DNA of 49,108 nucleotides from an uncultured Alphaproteobacteria bacterium (GCA_947627155.1 CANQUX010000012.1:1-49108); one strand, 5' to 3'. Positions 1-8,908 are shown, counted from the stretch's first letter. Numbers and translations are program-made. The notes: generated by a model from the letters alone, not told the origin.

Positions 1-19
1 TTTTTGATTTTCTTGTCAT
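1..19 (-). CDS. Start of a prepilin-like gene (partial, runs off the left edge)
   Basis: Only the first six codons (M-T-R-K-S-K) lie in the window. The call rests on the upstream sequence: read on the minus strand, the start codon is preceded by the same cassette, TATGCT -10 box and GGGAGTC ribosome-binding region found in front of the prepilin genes at 833 and 30502. It is therefore divergent from the gene at 833. The product cannot be identified from the codons alone. Confidence 0.5.
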
Positions 20-54
20 TTTTGACTCCCTTTCACTCTACGAATAGCATAAAA

Positions 55-212
55 TAAACGTACCTTTAATGCAACGCTGATTCCGGGGTTAAAATTGCCT
101 TCAAAAGGCAAAAAATCACCCTTAAAAAACACTCGAAAAATCAATTATTTCCGGCCAAAATAAATTTTTTTTGAAAAAATCAAAAAAAAGTGTTGCAAAA
201 ATCGTACGTTTA
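55..212 (-). repeat. 158-bp prepilin promoter cassette, copy a
   Basis: First of four copies, all exactly 158 bp long (others at 638, 2549 and 30308). It starts and ends with imperfect inverted repeats built around GTTGCA and GTACGTTTA. The downstream end carries a -35 box (TTGCAT, 69-74) and, 17 bp further and just outside the repeat, a TATGCT -10 box (46-51), pointing left into the partial gene at the window edge. Confidence 0.85.
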
Positions 213-244
213 TTTTGTGCAACACTCATTAAAATAAACCGTTA

Positions 245-312
245 CTTTTCCCCTATCGATCCATAGCAATGCGCTCTTTTCAGCAGCGCATCACATCCGC
301 CGATAGGGAAAA
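245..312. repeat. Two-stem palindromic repeat (CTATCGGC type)
   Basis: The outer stem pairs CCCTATCG with CGATAGGG. Inside it is a second stem, ATGCGCT with AGCGCAT. Read on the minus strand it matches the copy at 48958-49025 closely, including the inner stem. One of about nine palindromes sharing a CGGCGG...GCTATG...CCG frame in this window. It lies between two divergent prepilin promoters. Confidence 0.7.
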
Positions 313-422
313 GGGAGTGCTTCATTACTTCCCACCCGCCGACAAAAGGGGGAAGTTCGTTAACAACACAATTTTCAACCATGAAAGAGAAAAGTTATCT
401 GTTGGCTTTGCTTCTTTTCTCT

Positions 423-480
423 GATTCTCGGCGGGTGTGGGACGGCGCGAAAAGTGCCGTCCCGCTATGTGCCGAGAATC
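423..480. repeat. Two-stem palindromic repeat (TTCTCGGC type)
   Basis: The outer stem GATTCTCGGC pairs perfectly with GCCGAGAATC. The inner stem GGGACGGC pairs with GCCGTCCC around a short loop. The single-stranded joints GGGTGT and GCTATGT are shared with the other copies. Closest relative in the window is at 48531-48602. No convincing gene occupies the 813 bp between the two divergent prepilin starts; the interval holds promoter cassettes, palindromes and a short stem around 331-357. Confidence 0.75.
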
Positions 481-510
481 AAAGAAAGTATCAATATTGC
501 CGCTTTTCAT

Positions 511-578
511 TTCTCATTTTCGGCACCCCGCGCTATCCCACATTTCACGGGATAGCACTTCCCGCCGAAAATAAGAGA
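511..578. repeat. Two-stem palindromic repeat (TTTTCGGC type)
   Basis: The outer stem is TCATTTTCGGC with GCCGAAAATAAGA, and the inner stem GCTATCCC pairs with GGGATAGC. Compared with the copy at 48849-48909, the outer stem is retained while the inner stem sequence is different yet still self-complementary. Confidence 0.7.
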
Positions 579-637
579 GAATAAATCAACGAATACCAAA
601 TAAAACAAACATATTTTCCCAATTACTTGTCCTCAAT

Positions 638-795
638 TAAACGTACGATTTTTGCAACACTTTTTTTTGATTTTTTCAAAAAAAATTTAATTTGGGCGGA
701 ATTCATTGATTTTTCGACTGTTTTTTAAAGGTGATTTTTTGCCTTTTGAAGGCAATTTTTGCCCCGGAATCCGCGTTGCATTAAAGGTACGTTTA
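638..795 (+). repeat. 158-bp prepilin promoter cassette, copy b
   Basis: Forward copy in front of the prepilin at 833. The -35 box TTGCAT is at 776-781. An 18-bp spacer containing GGTACGTTTA leads to TATACT at 800-805. The upstream end carries the inverted partner (AAACGTACGATTTTTGCAAC). Similarity to copy d also extends about 30 bp upstream of the repeat (ACAAACATATTTTCCC). Confidence 0.85.
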
Positions 796-832
796 ATTGT
801 ATACTGTTTGTATAATGAAAGGGAGTCGGAAA

Positions 833-2395
833 ATGACAAAGCAACTTAAAAAACAATTTAAAAATCAATCGCAAAGCGGTCGGAGCATGATTGAAATGCT
901 CGGTGTTTTAGCTATTATTGCTATTCTGTCAATTGGTGGAATTGTCGGCTATAAATTAGCTATGAACTATTATCAAGCTGACCAAATCGCGAATGAAATT
1001 AACTTAATGCGTAACGATTTAAAGGTTAAATATGCTTTGGGGAATGAAGAATTGTTATTGGGGGATCCTTATGATGATACACCCGAAAATGAACATTACA
1101 GCGGCCATTTATCAACACAATATGATCGTTATCCCGTTGATTATGATTGCATACGTAAAGACAAAGCAGAATTTTATAACTGCCGTGAAGCAGATGCTTA
1201 TTATATTAAAGTGGGGAATGTTTCAAAAGGTGTTTGTAAACCGCTTACAACGCTTGTTGCCGCCATGGACGGTTTAATGTATATAGAAATCAATAAAAAA
1301 GTTTATAAAGAAGATGATTTATGTGATGAAAATAATGAATTTTATATTCAGTTTGACGCAGAGGATGTAAACGGCAATTACGATTCGGGGCGCCCCGAAG
1401 ATTGGTGTGCCGATGATGATAATTGCCCTGATGACAAGCCGTTTTGCGAGAACGAAAGATGCGTGGAATGTACGCCAGAAACAGGTTGCGAAAGCAATAC
1501 GCAACACTGCGAAAATAACAAATGTATCAGTTGCCCGGAAGGAAAAATATGGAGCGGCACGGCTTGTGTTGACTGTATAGCAGATACTGATTGTGCAGAC
1601 ACTCCCGATACACCCATATGCAACACCGATGAACATATTTGCGTGGAATGTACGGTAAATGAAGATTGTTTGGCGAAAGGAACCGATGAGCCGATTTGCA
1701 ATTTAGATACAAACACTTGCGAACCGTGTCCGAATGAAGGAGAAGTATGGAATGATGAACAACATGGGTGTGCGCCGGTTATTTGCACAACAAATGCCGA
1801 ATGCTTTGAACATTTAGATCAAAATTATTATTGTGATAAAACACCCGAAGGTGCTTGCGGTGAAAACGAAACCGGTATCTGCAAAAAATTTGAATTGGAT
1901 TTACATGGCCTTGTCAACGGTGTATCGATATATGCATCAACACAAATATATACAACTTATTGGAACGGGTGTCGAATTTGTGAAGCAAATGCCGGAAAAG
2001 ATGGTGCCGATTGCTCAAGGAATGACTATTTATCCGATTATATGTTAAATATGGATTTCTTTGATTGTGCCGATAAATTTGATCCTTCAGGTACAGATAG
2101 AGGAGGGTTTTGTCATGAAAAAGCAATCGGAAATTCAAAGAAATATGAAAGAGACAATATTTCACACAGCGTTCAAAATTTAAGAGAATTCTTCGGATGT
2201 ACCAGATTACCGGATCCGGACAAAAATGTATGTAAAGTTTCGCCCATTTTGGCAGAATATAATTCAGATCATCCCTGTGATATGTTCCGAATGACAATGT
2301 ATGATATAGATGAAACCACAGGAGAATTTGGTTTTTGCCCTGCATCAACACAGGGTGGTAAACAACATGGACACAACATTCTCTGCAAAAAATAA
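833..2395 (+). CDS. Prepilin-like surface protein with Cys-rich repeats
   Basis: A 520-residue protein with a class III/type IV prepilin N-terminus. Gly16 is followed by RSMIE, which places Glu at +5 of the mature protein, and then by a hydrophobic helix (about residues 22-40); a prepilin peptidase would cut after Gly16. Residues about 190-350 are Cys-rich, with repeated units ending in a C-x-x-C pair (for example CVECTVNEDC), probably disulfide-bonded. The C-terminal 170 residues are also Cys-rich but unlike any family I recognise. The start at 833 is chosen over an upstream in-frame ATG (797) because GGGAGTCGG precedes it and the same start is conserved in the paralogue at 30502. The first half matches that paralogue almost residue for residue; the second half does not. 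It is likely an exported minor pilin or pilus-tip adhesin. Confidence 0.8.
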   Translation: MTKQLKKQFKNQSQSGRSMIEMLGVLAIIAILSIGGIVGYKLAMNYYQADQIANEINLMRNDLKVKYALGNEELLLGDPYDDTPENEHYSGHLSTQYDRYPVDYDCIRKDKAEFYNCREADAYYIKVGNVSKGVCKPLTTLVAAMDGLMYIEINKKVYKEDDLCDENNEFYIQFDAEDVNGNYDSGRPEDWCADDDNCPDDKPFCENERCVECTPETGCESNTQHCENNKCISCPEGKIWSGTACVDCIADTDCADTPDTPICNTDEHICVECTVNEDCLAKGTDEPICNLDTNTCEPCPNEGEVWNDEQHGCAPVICTTNAECFEHLDQNYYCDKTPEGACGENETGICKKFELDLHGLVNGVSIYASTQIYTTYWNGCRICEANAGKDGADCSRNDYLSDYMLNMDFFDCADKFDPSGTDRGGFCHEKAIGNSKKYERDNISHSVQNLREFFGCTRLPDPDKNVCKVSPILAEYNSDHPCDMFRMTMYDIDETTGEFGFCPASTQGGKQHGHNILCKK

Positions 2396-2431
2396 GGGGT
2401 TTGTCCGAAAGATATCTTGTCATCCTCTTTA

Positions 2432-2490
2432 CCTCTATCAGCCATAGCGACAGACGACAAAATGCCGTCTGTCACCTCCGCCGATAGAGG
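2432..2490. repeat. Two-stem palindromic repeat (CTATCGGC type) after the prepilin gene
   Basis: The outer stem CCTCTATC pairs with GATAGAGG. The inner stem GACAGACG pairs with CGTCTGTC. It lies 37 bp after the stop of the prepilin gene and before the next promoter cassette. It could act as a transcription terminator, though no T-run follows on the plus strand. Confidence 0.65.
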
Positions 2491-2548
2491 GAAAATATTG
2501 TCAGCAACATTAAAAAAAGCATATTTTTCCTGATTATCTTTCCCCAAT

Positions 2549-2706
2549 TAAACGTACGATTTTTGCAACACTTTTTTGCATTTTTTATAAAAAAAATTTA
2601 ATTTAAGCGGAATTCATTGATTTTTCGACTGTTTTTTAAGGGTGATTTTTTGCCTTTTGAGGGTAAATTTTACCCCTGAATCCGCGTTGCATTAAAGGTA
2701 CGTTTA
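2549..2706 (+). repeat. 158-bp prepilin promoter cassette, copy c
   Basis: Forward copy with TTGCAT (2687-2692), a 17-bp spacer and TATACT (2710-2715). Unlike the other copies, about 110 nt of leader with small hairpins (for example GAGAG...CTCTC at 2723-2740) separates the promoter from the start codon at 2829. Confidence 0.85.
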
Positions 2707-2828
2707 TTTTATACTTATAAATGAGAGAAAAAAATCTCTCGATAGGGAAACAAGGCAATAACGCCTTAAAAATAAACGTTTTTTGGCTCGGGGAGCTTAA
2801 AAAACAACATAAATGAAAGGACAAAAAA

Positions 2829-3293
2829 ATGAAAAGAACAAACGAATCCGGTCGGTCAATGGTTGAAATGCTTGGCGTTTTGGCTATTATCGGCGTTTTA
2901 TCAATCGGCGGTATTGCCGGCTATTCCATGGCTATGAACCGCTATCGCGCCAATGAAGTTATAGATACTGCTTCCAAATATGCCGTTGTTGTGTTTGCCG
3001 GTGCGCAAACCTATGTGGCAACCGGAGGCGGTACAGCAGTGGCGAATTATACTCCGCCTGCACCTGCAGATATGGGTTTAACCGTACCGACAAATGCTGA
3101 AATTACCAAAAATAAGATTGAGGATGACGGTGTTACTTTGAATATTAAATTCCAGACAGAAGCTGTTTGCAAAGCCGGTGCCAGCATTTTAGGTGTTAGT
3201 GTCACTGCTGGTACAGCTGGCACTGACGGTAGTAGTGGTACCCCCGCAACTTGTGCTTCAAATACAATTACATATAAATTCAAACAAAGCTAA
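2829..3293 (+). CDS. Type IV pilin-like major subunit (short prepilin)
   Basis: A 154-residue prepilin. The leader is only eight residues, ending in Gly8, followed by RSMVE (Glu at +5) and a hydrophobic helix (GVLAIIGVLSIGGIAGY). The length and simple C-terminal domain, with two Cys pairs at most, resemble a structural pilin or major pseudopilin more than the long Cys-rich paralogues. It is preceded by GAAAGGA at a good distance and driven by cassette copy c. A strong double hairpin follows. No assembly ATPase, platform protein or prepilin peptidase is encoded nearby, so assembly genes must lie elsewhere. Confidence 0.8.
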   Translation: MKRTNESGRSMVEMLGVLAIIGVLSIGGIAGYSMAMNRYRANEVIDTASKYAVVVFAGAQTYVATGGGTAVANYTPPAPADMGLTVPTNAEITKNKIEDDGVTLNIKFQTEAVCKAGASILGVSVTAGTAGTDGSSGTPATCASNTITYKFKQS

Positions 3294-3300
3294 CAGGTTT

Positions 3301-3386
3301 TTGCTTTAAAAAGTGCATTTTTTAAAGCAAAGAACGGCGGGCAGGACGGTTTTTCTTGAGTTTCCGTCTTTGCCCGTTGTTTTTTT
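3301..3386 (+). terminator. Tandem hairpins after the pilin gene
   Basis: The first hairpin pairs TTGCTTTAAAAA with TTTTTTAAAGCAA. The second pairs GGGCAGGACGG with CCGTCTTTGCCC and is followed by a T7 run, as expected of an intrinsic terminator. Confidence 0.75.
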
Positions 3387-3417
3387 ATCAAAAAAGAACA
3401 TTTTGTCATATTTTTTC

Positions 3418-3446
3418 TTTACTTTTGTTTTGAATTTGTGTATAAT
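3418..3446 (+). promoter_or_regulatory. Sigma70-type promoter for the 3487 operon
   Basis: TTTACT, a 17-bp spacer, then a perfect TATAAT. It lies 40 bp upstream of the start codon at 3487, which has a weak AAAGGA ribosome-binding site. Confidence 0.6.
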
Positions 3447-3486
3447 CACTTTTACAATGAAAAATTTAAAGCAAAGGATTTGAAAA

Positions 3487-4650
3487 ATGACGGCACCGCA
3501 AACTTTATTGAATAAAATTCAAAAAGCGCATGAAATGAAAAATGAAAATACGGCTTTGTTAACCGTAATAACGCCGGAAGCGATTATGCGTCCGCTGTTA
3601 CATCAAACAACTCAAAAGGTGACCGAGCAGGCTTTCAAAAATGCGGTTCAATCTTGGGAAATTATTGATTCCGTTGCCGAAACATATCCGTTCATTTGCG
3701 GAAAAATTGCCGAAAATTTATTGCCAAACGATAAAGCGATTTTTTTGAATATGATGCAAAACGGTTATGCCGGCGCCATGACTTGTGCATTGGCCGCTTC
3801 CAATACGGCTGATTTGCTTTGTTATTTCGGCCTGTGGGATAAGCAAGCTTATTCTGTTTATCAGGTGGGGCGCCAACAATTAAAAAATAAAACGCGTGAA
3901 ATGGGGACAGCGGCTTTTCAAGAGCTGCTTCGAAAAAAAGTTTTACCGCATAAAAACGTTTGTCCCGTTATGGTTGAAAACGTCACTTATGAAGGGTTTG
4001 ATGAAGTGTGCGATTATTTAAAAGAAAAAGGATATTTTATTGCACCCGATTATCAGATGAAAGAAATTTTTAACGAAATGCGCGATCAATTACATTTGAT
4101 TAAGCAATTAAACGTTGTTTATGAAGAAAAAAAATATCCGTTGGATAATTATTTGCCTCCCGTGACAGATTGGCTTTCCATGAACAAAAAAGAAGCGGAA
4201 AAAACGGTTGTTTATAACACCGTGATGATTGCAGGACAGAATATTATTGAAGAAAAATATCAGTCAATTTATTCTCTTGCCATGGATATTGTGAACGACA
4301 GTTTGTTGAAAAATGCTGCGTTGTTGGCACAAACAGCCGTTGAAAAGAACCCCGAAAAAGGCCTGCGCACCTTTTTAATGACAGCTGATTTGGCATCGCT
4401 TTACAACCCGAACTTAACATTATTGAATGAACAGGAAAAAAACAAAAGAATCGCCTCGTTAATTGATGAAACACGGGCGTATTTAGGTCAATATTCAACA
4501 GATCACGAATGGAATCAGGAATTGGTGAAATGGTATGATGCCTGTTCGCTCGGCTATCGCGGCAGTTTAACCCGGGAGCCCGAAGTGATTGTGAAACATA
4601 ATATTAAAAAACCGAACAGAGATAATCAGAAAGGCAGAGGCGATGAATAA
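3487..4650 (+). CDS. Hypothetical alpha-helical protein, first gene of a two-gene operon
   Basis: A 387-residue soluble protein with no signal peptide or membrane segment. I do not recognise a family. Around residues 110-140 it contains a pattern (Y/L-x-FGLWDKQAYSVYQVGRQQ) that reappears twice in the next gene (GLMSAEEAFEIYDVQKQ and GVLNKEEYDLCEKYHQK), so the two proteins probably share a duplicated helical module. The C-terminus is basic. The stop overlaps the start of the next gene by 8 bp, so they are translationally coupled. It has its own promoter and is flanked by the pilin locus; a functional link to pili is possible but not shown. Confidence 0.75.
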   Translation: MTAPQTLLNKIQKAHEMKNENTALLTVITPEAIMRPLLHQTTQKVTEQAFKNAVQSWEIIDSVAETYPFICGKIAENLLPNDKAIFLNMMQNGYAGAMTCALAASNTADLLCYFGLWDKQAYSVYQVGRQQLKNKTREMGTAAFQELLRKKVLPHKNVCPVMVENVTYEGFDEVCDYLKEKGYFIAPDYQMKEIFNEMRDQLHLIKQLNVVYEEKKYPLDNYLPPVTDWLSMNKKEAEKTVVYNTVMIAGQNIIEEKYQSIYSLAMDIVNDSLLKNAALLAQTAVEKNPEKGLRTFLMTADLASLYNPNLTLLNEQEKNKRIASLIDETRAYLGQYSTDHEWNQELVKWYDACSLGYRGSLTREPEVIVKHNIKKPNRDNQKGRGDE

Positions 4651-6814
4651 TCAAAAATATTCTTTACAAAAAAGCATTTTGCAAATGTATCGGCAAATGC
4701 CGGAAATGCTGCAAATTAATCCTAAAAAAAACGCCGGTTTTCCCGAAATGATTGCCTCACTCGGAACGGCTTACGGTGCTTATATTCTGGGGCTTATGAG
4801 TGCCGAGGAAGCTTTTGAAATTTACGATGTTCAAAAACAAATGGAACGCAGGCGATTGAACAGCGTGATTGATCAAACCGTGCGAACACAACAGATGAAT
4901 GCGCAAAATTTAAAAGCTTTAAAGCAATTTAAAAAAAGTTTGCAATCGAATAAGCCCGTTACGATTGATGATTTGGTTGATTTGGTTATCTTGCCCGTAT
5001 CTCCCGAAAAAATTGAAAATTGTTCACCCGCACTCCATGACGTGATAACGGAAATGCAGGAAATTAACAATTCCGCATCACCCGGCCTTTATGATGAGAT
5101 TTTAAAAAAATTAAAATCAAAATACGAAGTGCCTTTGCAACAGTTTGTTGATTTATCAACGTTGATTTCTGCGCGATATCAAAATCAGTTGCTTTTTTTG
5201 CCCGATCATTTAAACGAGGAAACAAAATATCAAAAAAATATTAATATTTTGAATTATTTTCACTGTGTGACGGTCTTAAATTTATCACCGAAACAGCTCA
5301 AAAAAATCAATCAATTATGGTTTCAGGCGGCCTATACCCTTTGCACGCGTCTGGTTGATGATATTGACCGCTTGTCGCAGAATGATGAGAATAAAAGCAT
5401 GATTCAAAATCATTGCCGCGAATTAAAGCAAATGCTGCCGGCGCCGCTTCAAAAACAAGCGTTTCAGACTTTAATGCAAGAATTAACGGGCTTGATGCGG
5501 CAGCAAATTGTTGAAAATACGCCCTTGTTGCTTAACGGTTTTGATGCATATTTTCAATCAAACGGAACGAATTTAACGTTGAATGCCGATCAAAAAGCGC
5601 CGGAACAAATAAAACAGCCGAAATCTGACACGCACGGTACGTCAAAAGCGCCGGTTCGGCAGGTGTGGCAAAAACTCATCAATGCTTATGATATGGAAAA
5701 TTTTTCAAATCCGAATGCTGCGTTTTCGGTTTTTCACGATTATGAAATTTTGTTCTTTATGGGCGTTTTAAATAAAGAAGAATATGATTTGTGCGAAAAA
5801 TATCATCAAAAAACGAAAACGATTCTGGTTAAAAAAGTCGAGCCGGCCGATGAAGAAATGAATCCGTTGCAAGATCAAAACTTCAACATTATTTTCAACC
5901 TCTGTTTCGCAAATGAAGAAATGAATCAGCCGTTGCAAGAGCAGAACGGTGATGAGGCGTCCGAAATAAATGATTATGCCGATGATGACAATAACGAAAA
6001 TGACGAGGAGGCAAATGATTTTGGCGATGAAATGAATCAGCTGTTACAGGAAATGTTGAATAAGGCAGATGTAAACGCGGCAAATGATTTTGGCGATGAT
6101 GATGACGAAAATGATGAAGAGGCGGAATATGTGCCGGAAACAGTGTATGAAGACAGAACCATGCCCGAAATTTTTGAGGCTGTTTTAGATGCGCCCGAAA
6201 CGAATTATTATGCACTGCCGTTGAAAAAAGAATATTTGGCGGCGGCAAATCAATTGCGGTTGGCCGGCACGGTGGCTTATCATTTGTGCGATGCGGATGC
6301 CCAATTGATGCCTGTTTCCGAAAATGCAGAACCGTATGCAAGTTATGCAACGCATCAGGAGGTTGAGGGGCATTTTTTAAAGGGGTTGATAAGTGTTGCC
6401 AAAAAATTGGAAAATAATCAACGGATTATGAAAAATTTAACGCTGCTTTCCGACAGTTATTGGACAGAAAGCGTGTTGCAATTAAGTCAGTTGCCGGCCT
6501 ATCCCGGGCGTCCCGATATCTCCCGGCGTGTGAAAGAAAGCATAAAGCGCTTGAATAATTTGCCGAAAAATAAATTGAGCGATTTTTCAAAACGTCGATC
6601 TGTTTATATGCAAACCATTTTTGAAATAGGTAATGCGCTGGCCGAAAAAATGTTTCAAAAAGACAATAAAATAAAATGCATTGAAGGCAATAAAGCGTGG
6701 TATCGGTTTAAGGAATATACAAAAGTATTTGAGGAAAAATATTTAAAAATCAGTAATAAAGAAAATATTAACATATTGTTGAAACATATTTTGAAAAAAC
6801 GAGAACGCGTGTAA
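4643..6814 (+). CDS. Hypothetical 723-residue protein with acidic repeat region
   Basis: It overlaps the previous gene and appears to be a distant, enlarged paralogue of it. It carries two copies of the G-L/V-x4-A/E-F/Y-x3-Y/E module (about residues 50-75 and 370-400). Residues about 405-515 are strongly acidic and repetitive: units of the type EEMNQ-L-QE followed by DFGD and DDDENDEEA occur in tandem, suggesting recent internal duplication. The remainder is predicted helical, without signal peptide or membrane segments. No family recognised. Acidic linkers of this kind are often flexible, but no function can be assigned from sequence. Confidence 0.75.
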   Translation: MNNQKYSLQKSILQMYRQMPEMLQINPKKNAGFPEMIASLGTAYGAYILGLMSAEEAFEIYDVQKQMERRRLNSVIDQTVRTQQMNAQNLKALKQFKKSLQSNKPVTIDDLVDLVILPVSPEKIENCSPALHDVITEMQEINNSASPGLYDEILKKLKSKYEVPLQQFVDLSTLISARYQNQLLFLPDHLNEETKYQKNINILNYFHCVTVLNLSPKQLKKINQLWFQAAYTLCTRLVDDIDRLSQNDENKSMIQNHCRELKQMLPAPLQKQAFQTLMQELTGLMRQQIVENTPLLLNGFDAYFQSNGTNLTLNADQKAPEQIKQPKSDTHGTSKAPVRQVWQKLINAYDMENFSNPNAAFSVFHDYEILFFMGVLNKEEYDLCEKYHQKTKTILVKKVEPADEEMNPLQDQNFNIIFNLCFANEEMNQPLQEQNGDEASEINDYADDDNNENDEEANDFGDEMNQLLQEMLNKADVNAANDFGDDDDENDEEAEYVPETVYEDRTMPEIFEAVLDAPETNYYALPLKKEYLAAANQLRLAGTVAYHLCDADAQLMPVSENAEPYASYATHQEVEGHFLKGLISVAKKLENNQRIMKNLTLLSDSYWTESVLQLSQLPAYPGRPDISRRVKESIKRLNNLPKNKLSDFSKRRSVYMQTIFEIGNALAEKMFQKDNKIKCIEGNKAWYRFKEYTKVFEEKYLKISNKENINILLKHILKKRERV

Positions 6815-6880
6815 AAAAATAACGCCGGAGGCATTTAAACGGCGCATAAGAAGCATTTCAACAATATTGAAGAGCGAAAA

Positions 6881-6914
6881 TGCCCGACTTGTTTTTTGAG
6901 TCGGGCAAAAAAAT
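6881..6914. terminator. Bidirectional intrinsic terminator
   Basis: The stem TGCCCGACT/AGTCGGGCA is flanked by T- and A-runs. It sits between the convergent genes ending at 6814 (+) and 6922 (-), so it can serve both. Confidence 0.8.
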
Positions 6915-6921
6915 AAAAAAA

Positions 6922-7716
6922 CTAAATGGCGTTGCCGTTTTTGAGCGAAAGCAAATTCGCAAATGAATCAATGCCTTCCAAAACGCTTGTCATGGATTTG
7001 GTGTTTTTCAGCTTTGTGAGCCCGTCTAACAAATTGGTGATGAATTTGTGCGTTGTTTCTTTATCCGTGCCGGTAATTTTGGCAGCAAATTCTTCAATTA
7101 AATCGGGCATTTGCGCTTTAATCGATTCGCTCGGGCTTTTAATAAGACCGGAAAGCATTCCCGCCGTGCCGGCAGTTAAGCCGACGTTTGTTAAATTGAT
7201 AACATTGTTTTTCGGTAACATAAATTCATCACGATAAATAAAAGATTTATCCAGCGGACGCGCCAACAACGTATATTCCTCCCACTGTTTTTTGCTGCGC
7301 TTGTCTTGAGCGTTTTTCATGATTTTAGCGCGCAAATTTTCGGTTTTATCATAACATTTATATAAATGCTTGATTAAAACATCAACCGCTTTTCGATTCG
7401 GACTATTATCCGGCAGTTGCGCCGCATAACTTGAAACACCCACCAATTCCAATAACACTTGGGCTTTGCAATGCATCACATCATTTAAATCATTCGGCGA
7501 GAGCTGCTCATCGCTTGCCAAACGATTTTCCAGCTTTTCAATATAAGCATAACGGGCGGCTTGCAAACGAATGGCATCGGACGCCTGCGCCTGAACATCT
7601 GTTGACGGCTGATTTTCGGCAGATTCCCGAACTTCTTCCGGCGTGATTTCCGGTTCCGGTTTTACTTCTGCTTTTGTTTCCGTTTCGGGCGGAATGTTGT
7701 TTTCTTCCTCTGCCAT
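6922..7716 (-). CDS. Hypothetical protein with acidic, proline-rich N-terminus
   Basis: A 264-residue soluble protein. The first 45 residues are Glu/Pro-rich and probably disordered (ETETKAEVKPEPEITPEE). The rest is helical, with a small-residue stretch around 175-190 (GLTAGTAGMLSGL). GGAGG precedes the start at good spacing. It lies downstream of yceD on the same strand (36 bp gap) and may be cotranscribed with it. In many alphaproteobacteria yceD is followed by rpmF and plsX; here this unrelated gene takes that place. No family recognised. Confidence 0.7.
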   Translation of the reverse strand: MAEEENNIPPETETKAEVKPEPEITPEEVRESAENQPSTDVQAQASDAIRLQAARYAYIEKLENRLASDEQLSPNDLNDVMHCKAQVLLELVGVSSYAAQLPDNSPNRKAVDVLIKHLYKCYDKTENLRAKIMKNAQDKRSKKQWEEYTLLARPLDKSFIYRDEFMLPKNNVINLTNVGLTAGTAGMLSGLIKSPSESIKAQMPDLIEEFAAKITGTDKETTHKFITNLLDGLTKLKNTKSMTSVLEGIDSFANLLSLKNGNAI

Positions 7717-7752
7717 TTCAAGCCTCCGAAAAATATAAACTTTCTACCTCCA

Positions 7753-8283
7753 TTATACGCTTTTTTTATCTTTTGTCAAGCCTTTTAAAACAGAAAACGG
7801 ATTTTCGAGCGCGCTTGTTTCCTCCCGATATTCAAACGGCTGAGTCGTTTTGTGCGGAAAAGGATCGAGATTAAGGCCGAATTGCTCGCCTAACAAGTCA
7901 CGAAAAGGAATAATACCGCGCGGACAATATTCTGTCGGCTCATCGGTTAAGGCAATTTCTTCTTCCGAAACATCGGGTTGCTTTTCATCGCTTAATAACA
8001 ACAGAAAATCGCCCGATACCGTGTTTTCAAACGCTTCCAGCGTAACAACGCATTCCTGTGTGACAAGAGCCTGAAACGATCCGGTCATTTGCGTGAGTTT
8101 TCCTTGCTTTTTTAAACGAACCGTTGCTTCGAAATTTTTAACTTCCGGCACGTCAAAGCGTTCGGCAAGCAGGGCGCACTCCCGCGGCGAGGCCGAAAAA
8201 CATAAATTAACTCCGGCAGCCGGAATTTTGCGCATATCCAGTGTAAAAGATAAATCTTTTTTGCTCTCGGTTAATTTTTCCAT
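7753..8283 (-). CDS. yceD: YceD/DUF177 family protein (23S rRNA accumulation protein)
   Basis: A 176-residue cytoplasmic protein of the YceD/DUF177 family, which is needed for normal 23S rRNA levels in the bacteria where it has been studied. Recognisable features are the central ALVTQECVVTLEAF segment with its conserved Cys, an acidic stretch (SEEEIALTDEPTEY) and the family-typical C-terminal GEQFGLNLDPFPHK. Length is normal. It faces bamE across a 67-bp divergent promoter region, an arrangement common in alphaproteobacteria. The usual partner rpmF is absent downstream. Confidence 0.8.
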   Translation of the reverse strand: MEKLTESKKDLSFTLDMRKIPAAGVNLCFSASPRECALLAERFDVPEVKNFEATVRLKKQGKLTQMTGSFQALVTQECVVTLEAFENTVSGDFLLLLSDEKQPDVSEEEIALTDEPTEYCPRGIIPFRDLLGEQFGLNLDPFPHKTTQPFEYREETSALENPFSVLKGLTKDKKSV

Positions 8284-8350
8284 TGACGAATGCCCTTTCT
8301 TTTGCTTATATATATAAGATATGTTTAACTATATAACAAAGAAGTGAAAA

Positions 8351-8809
8351 ATGTTCAAGAAAATCTTTTATATTTTAGTCGGAAGCACCTTGTTTTTATC
8401 AGCCGGGTGCGGGTTGGAAACGTATCAAAGCGGTGATTTGCCTTCGCAAAAGCGGTTGGATATCGTGAAAGTCGGATTTCCGAAAGATAAAGTCATTGAG
8501 TTATTGGGTGAGCCGGCTTTTCAAAACCGAATCGCCGGTGATGATTTTTACATTTATTCAAAGGTTATTAAAAAGAGTCGCGCTTTTTTTGCGCCGGAAG
8601 AAACCGACCGCGAAATTTACGTTATTACCTTTAATCAAATGAATGTGGTGCAAAATATTCAACATTTAACATTGGCCGACGGCAAATCCGTTGCGTTCGA
8701 TGATGAAGCTTCTCCCGTTAAAGGAAAAGATTTATCCGTTTTCGAACAATTGGTCAAAAACTTCGGGCGGTATGATGCCGGCGGACGTGACAGTTCCGTC
8801 AGACAATAA
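8351..8809 (+). CDS. bamE: Outer membrane assembly lipoprotein BamE
   Basis: A 152-residue lipoprotein of the SmpA/OmlA (BamE) family, a component of the BAM complex that inserts beta-barrel proteins into the outer membrane. The signal peptide ends in LSAGC with the lipidated Cys at residue 20. The family core (VGFPKDKVIELLGEP, then FYIYSKV) is clear. It faces yceD, as in other alphaproteobacteria. The next genes on this strand are capsid genes behind their own promoter at 8837-8908. Confidence 0.85.
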   Translation: MFKKIFYILVGSTLFLSAGCGLETYQSGDLPSQKRLDIVKVGFPKDKVIELLGEPAFQNRIAGDDFYIYSKVIKKSRAFFAPEETDREIYVITFNQMNVVQNIQHLTLADGKSVAFDDEASPVKGKDLSVFEQLVKNFGRYDAGGRDSSVRQ

Positions 8810-8836
8810 TTTGGACCCGTTCTTTTCCTTAAAATG

Positions 8837-8908
8837 CCGAAGTGTGCAAATAAATGCCGGAATGTGCCGATAATAACCTCTCTTCTTTTTTAAAAAATAT
8901 GATATGAT
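8837..8908 (+). promoter_or_regulatory. Phased-box promoter of virion operon A
   Basis: CCG boxes start at 8837, 8857 and 8867; the position expected at 8847 reads CAA. The period is exactly 10 bp. From the A after the last CCG there are 32 nt to a TATGAT -10 box (8903-8908), with no -35 match. The same geometry occurs at 15179 and 44154. It probably binds an activator on one face of the helix. Confidence 0.75.

Noticed and set aside
638-795. The 158-bp cassette as a proven MITE with TA target duplication
   Set aside because: Inverted ends and flanking TA fit, but no empty site, transposase or clear target duplication can be seen; kept only as a possibility.
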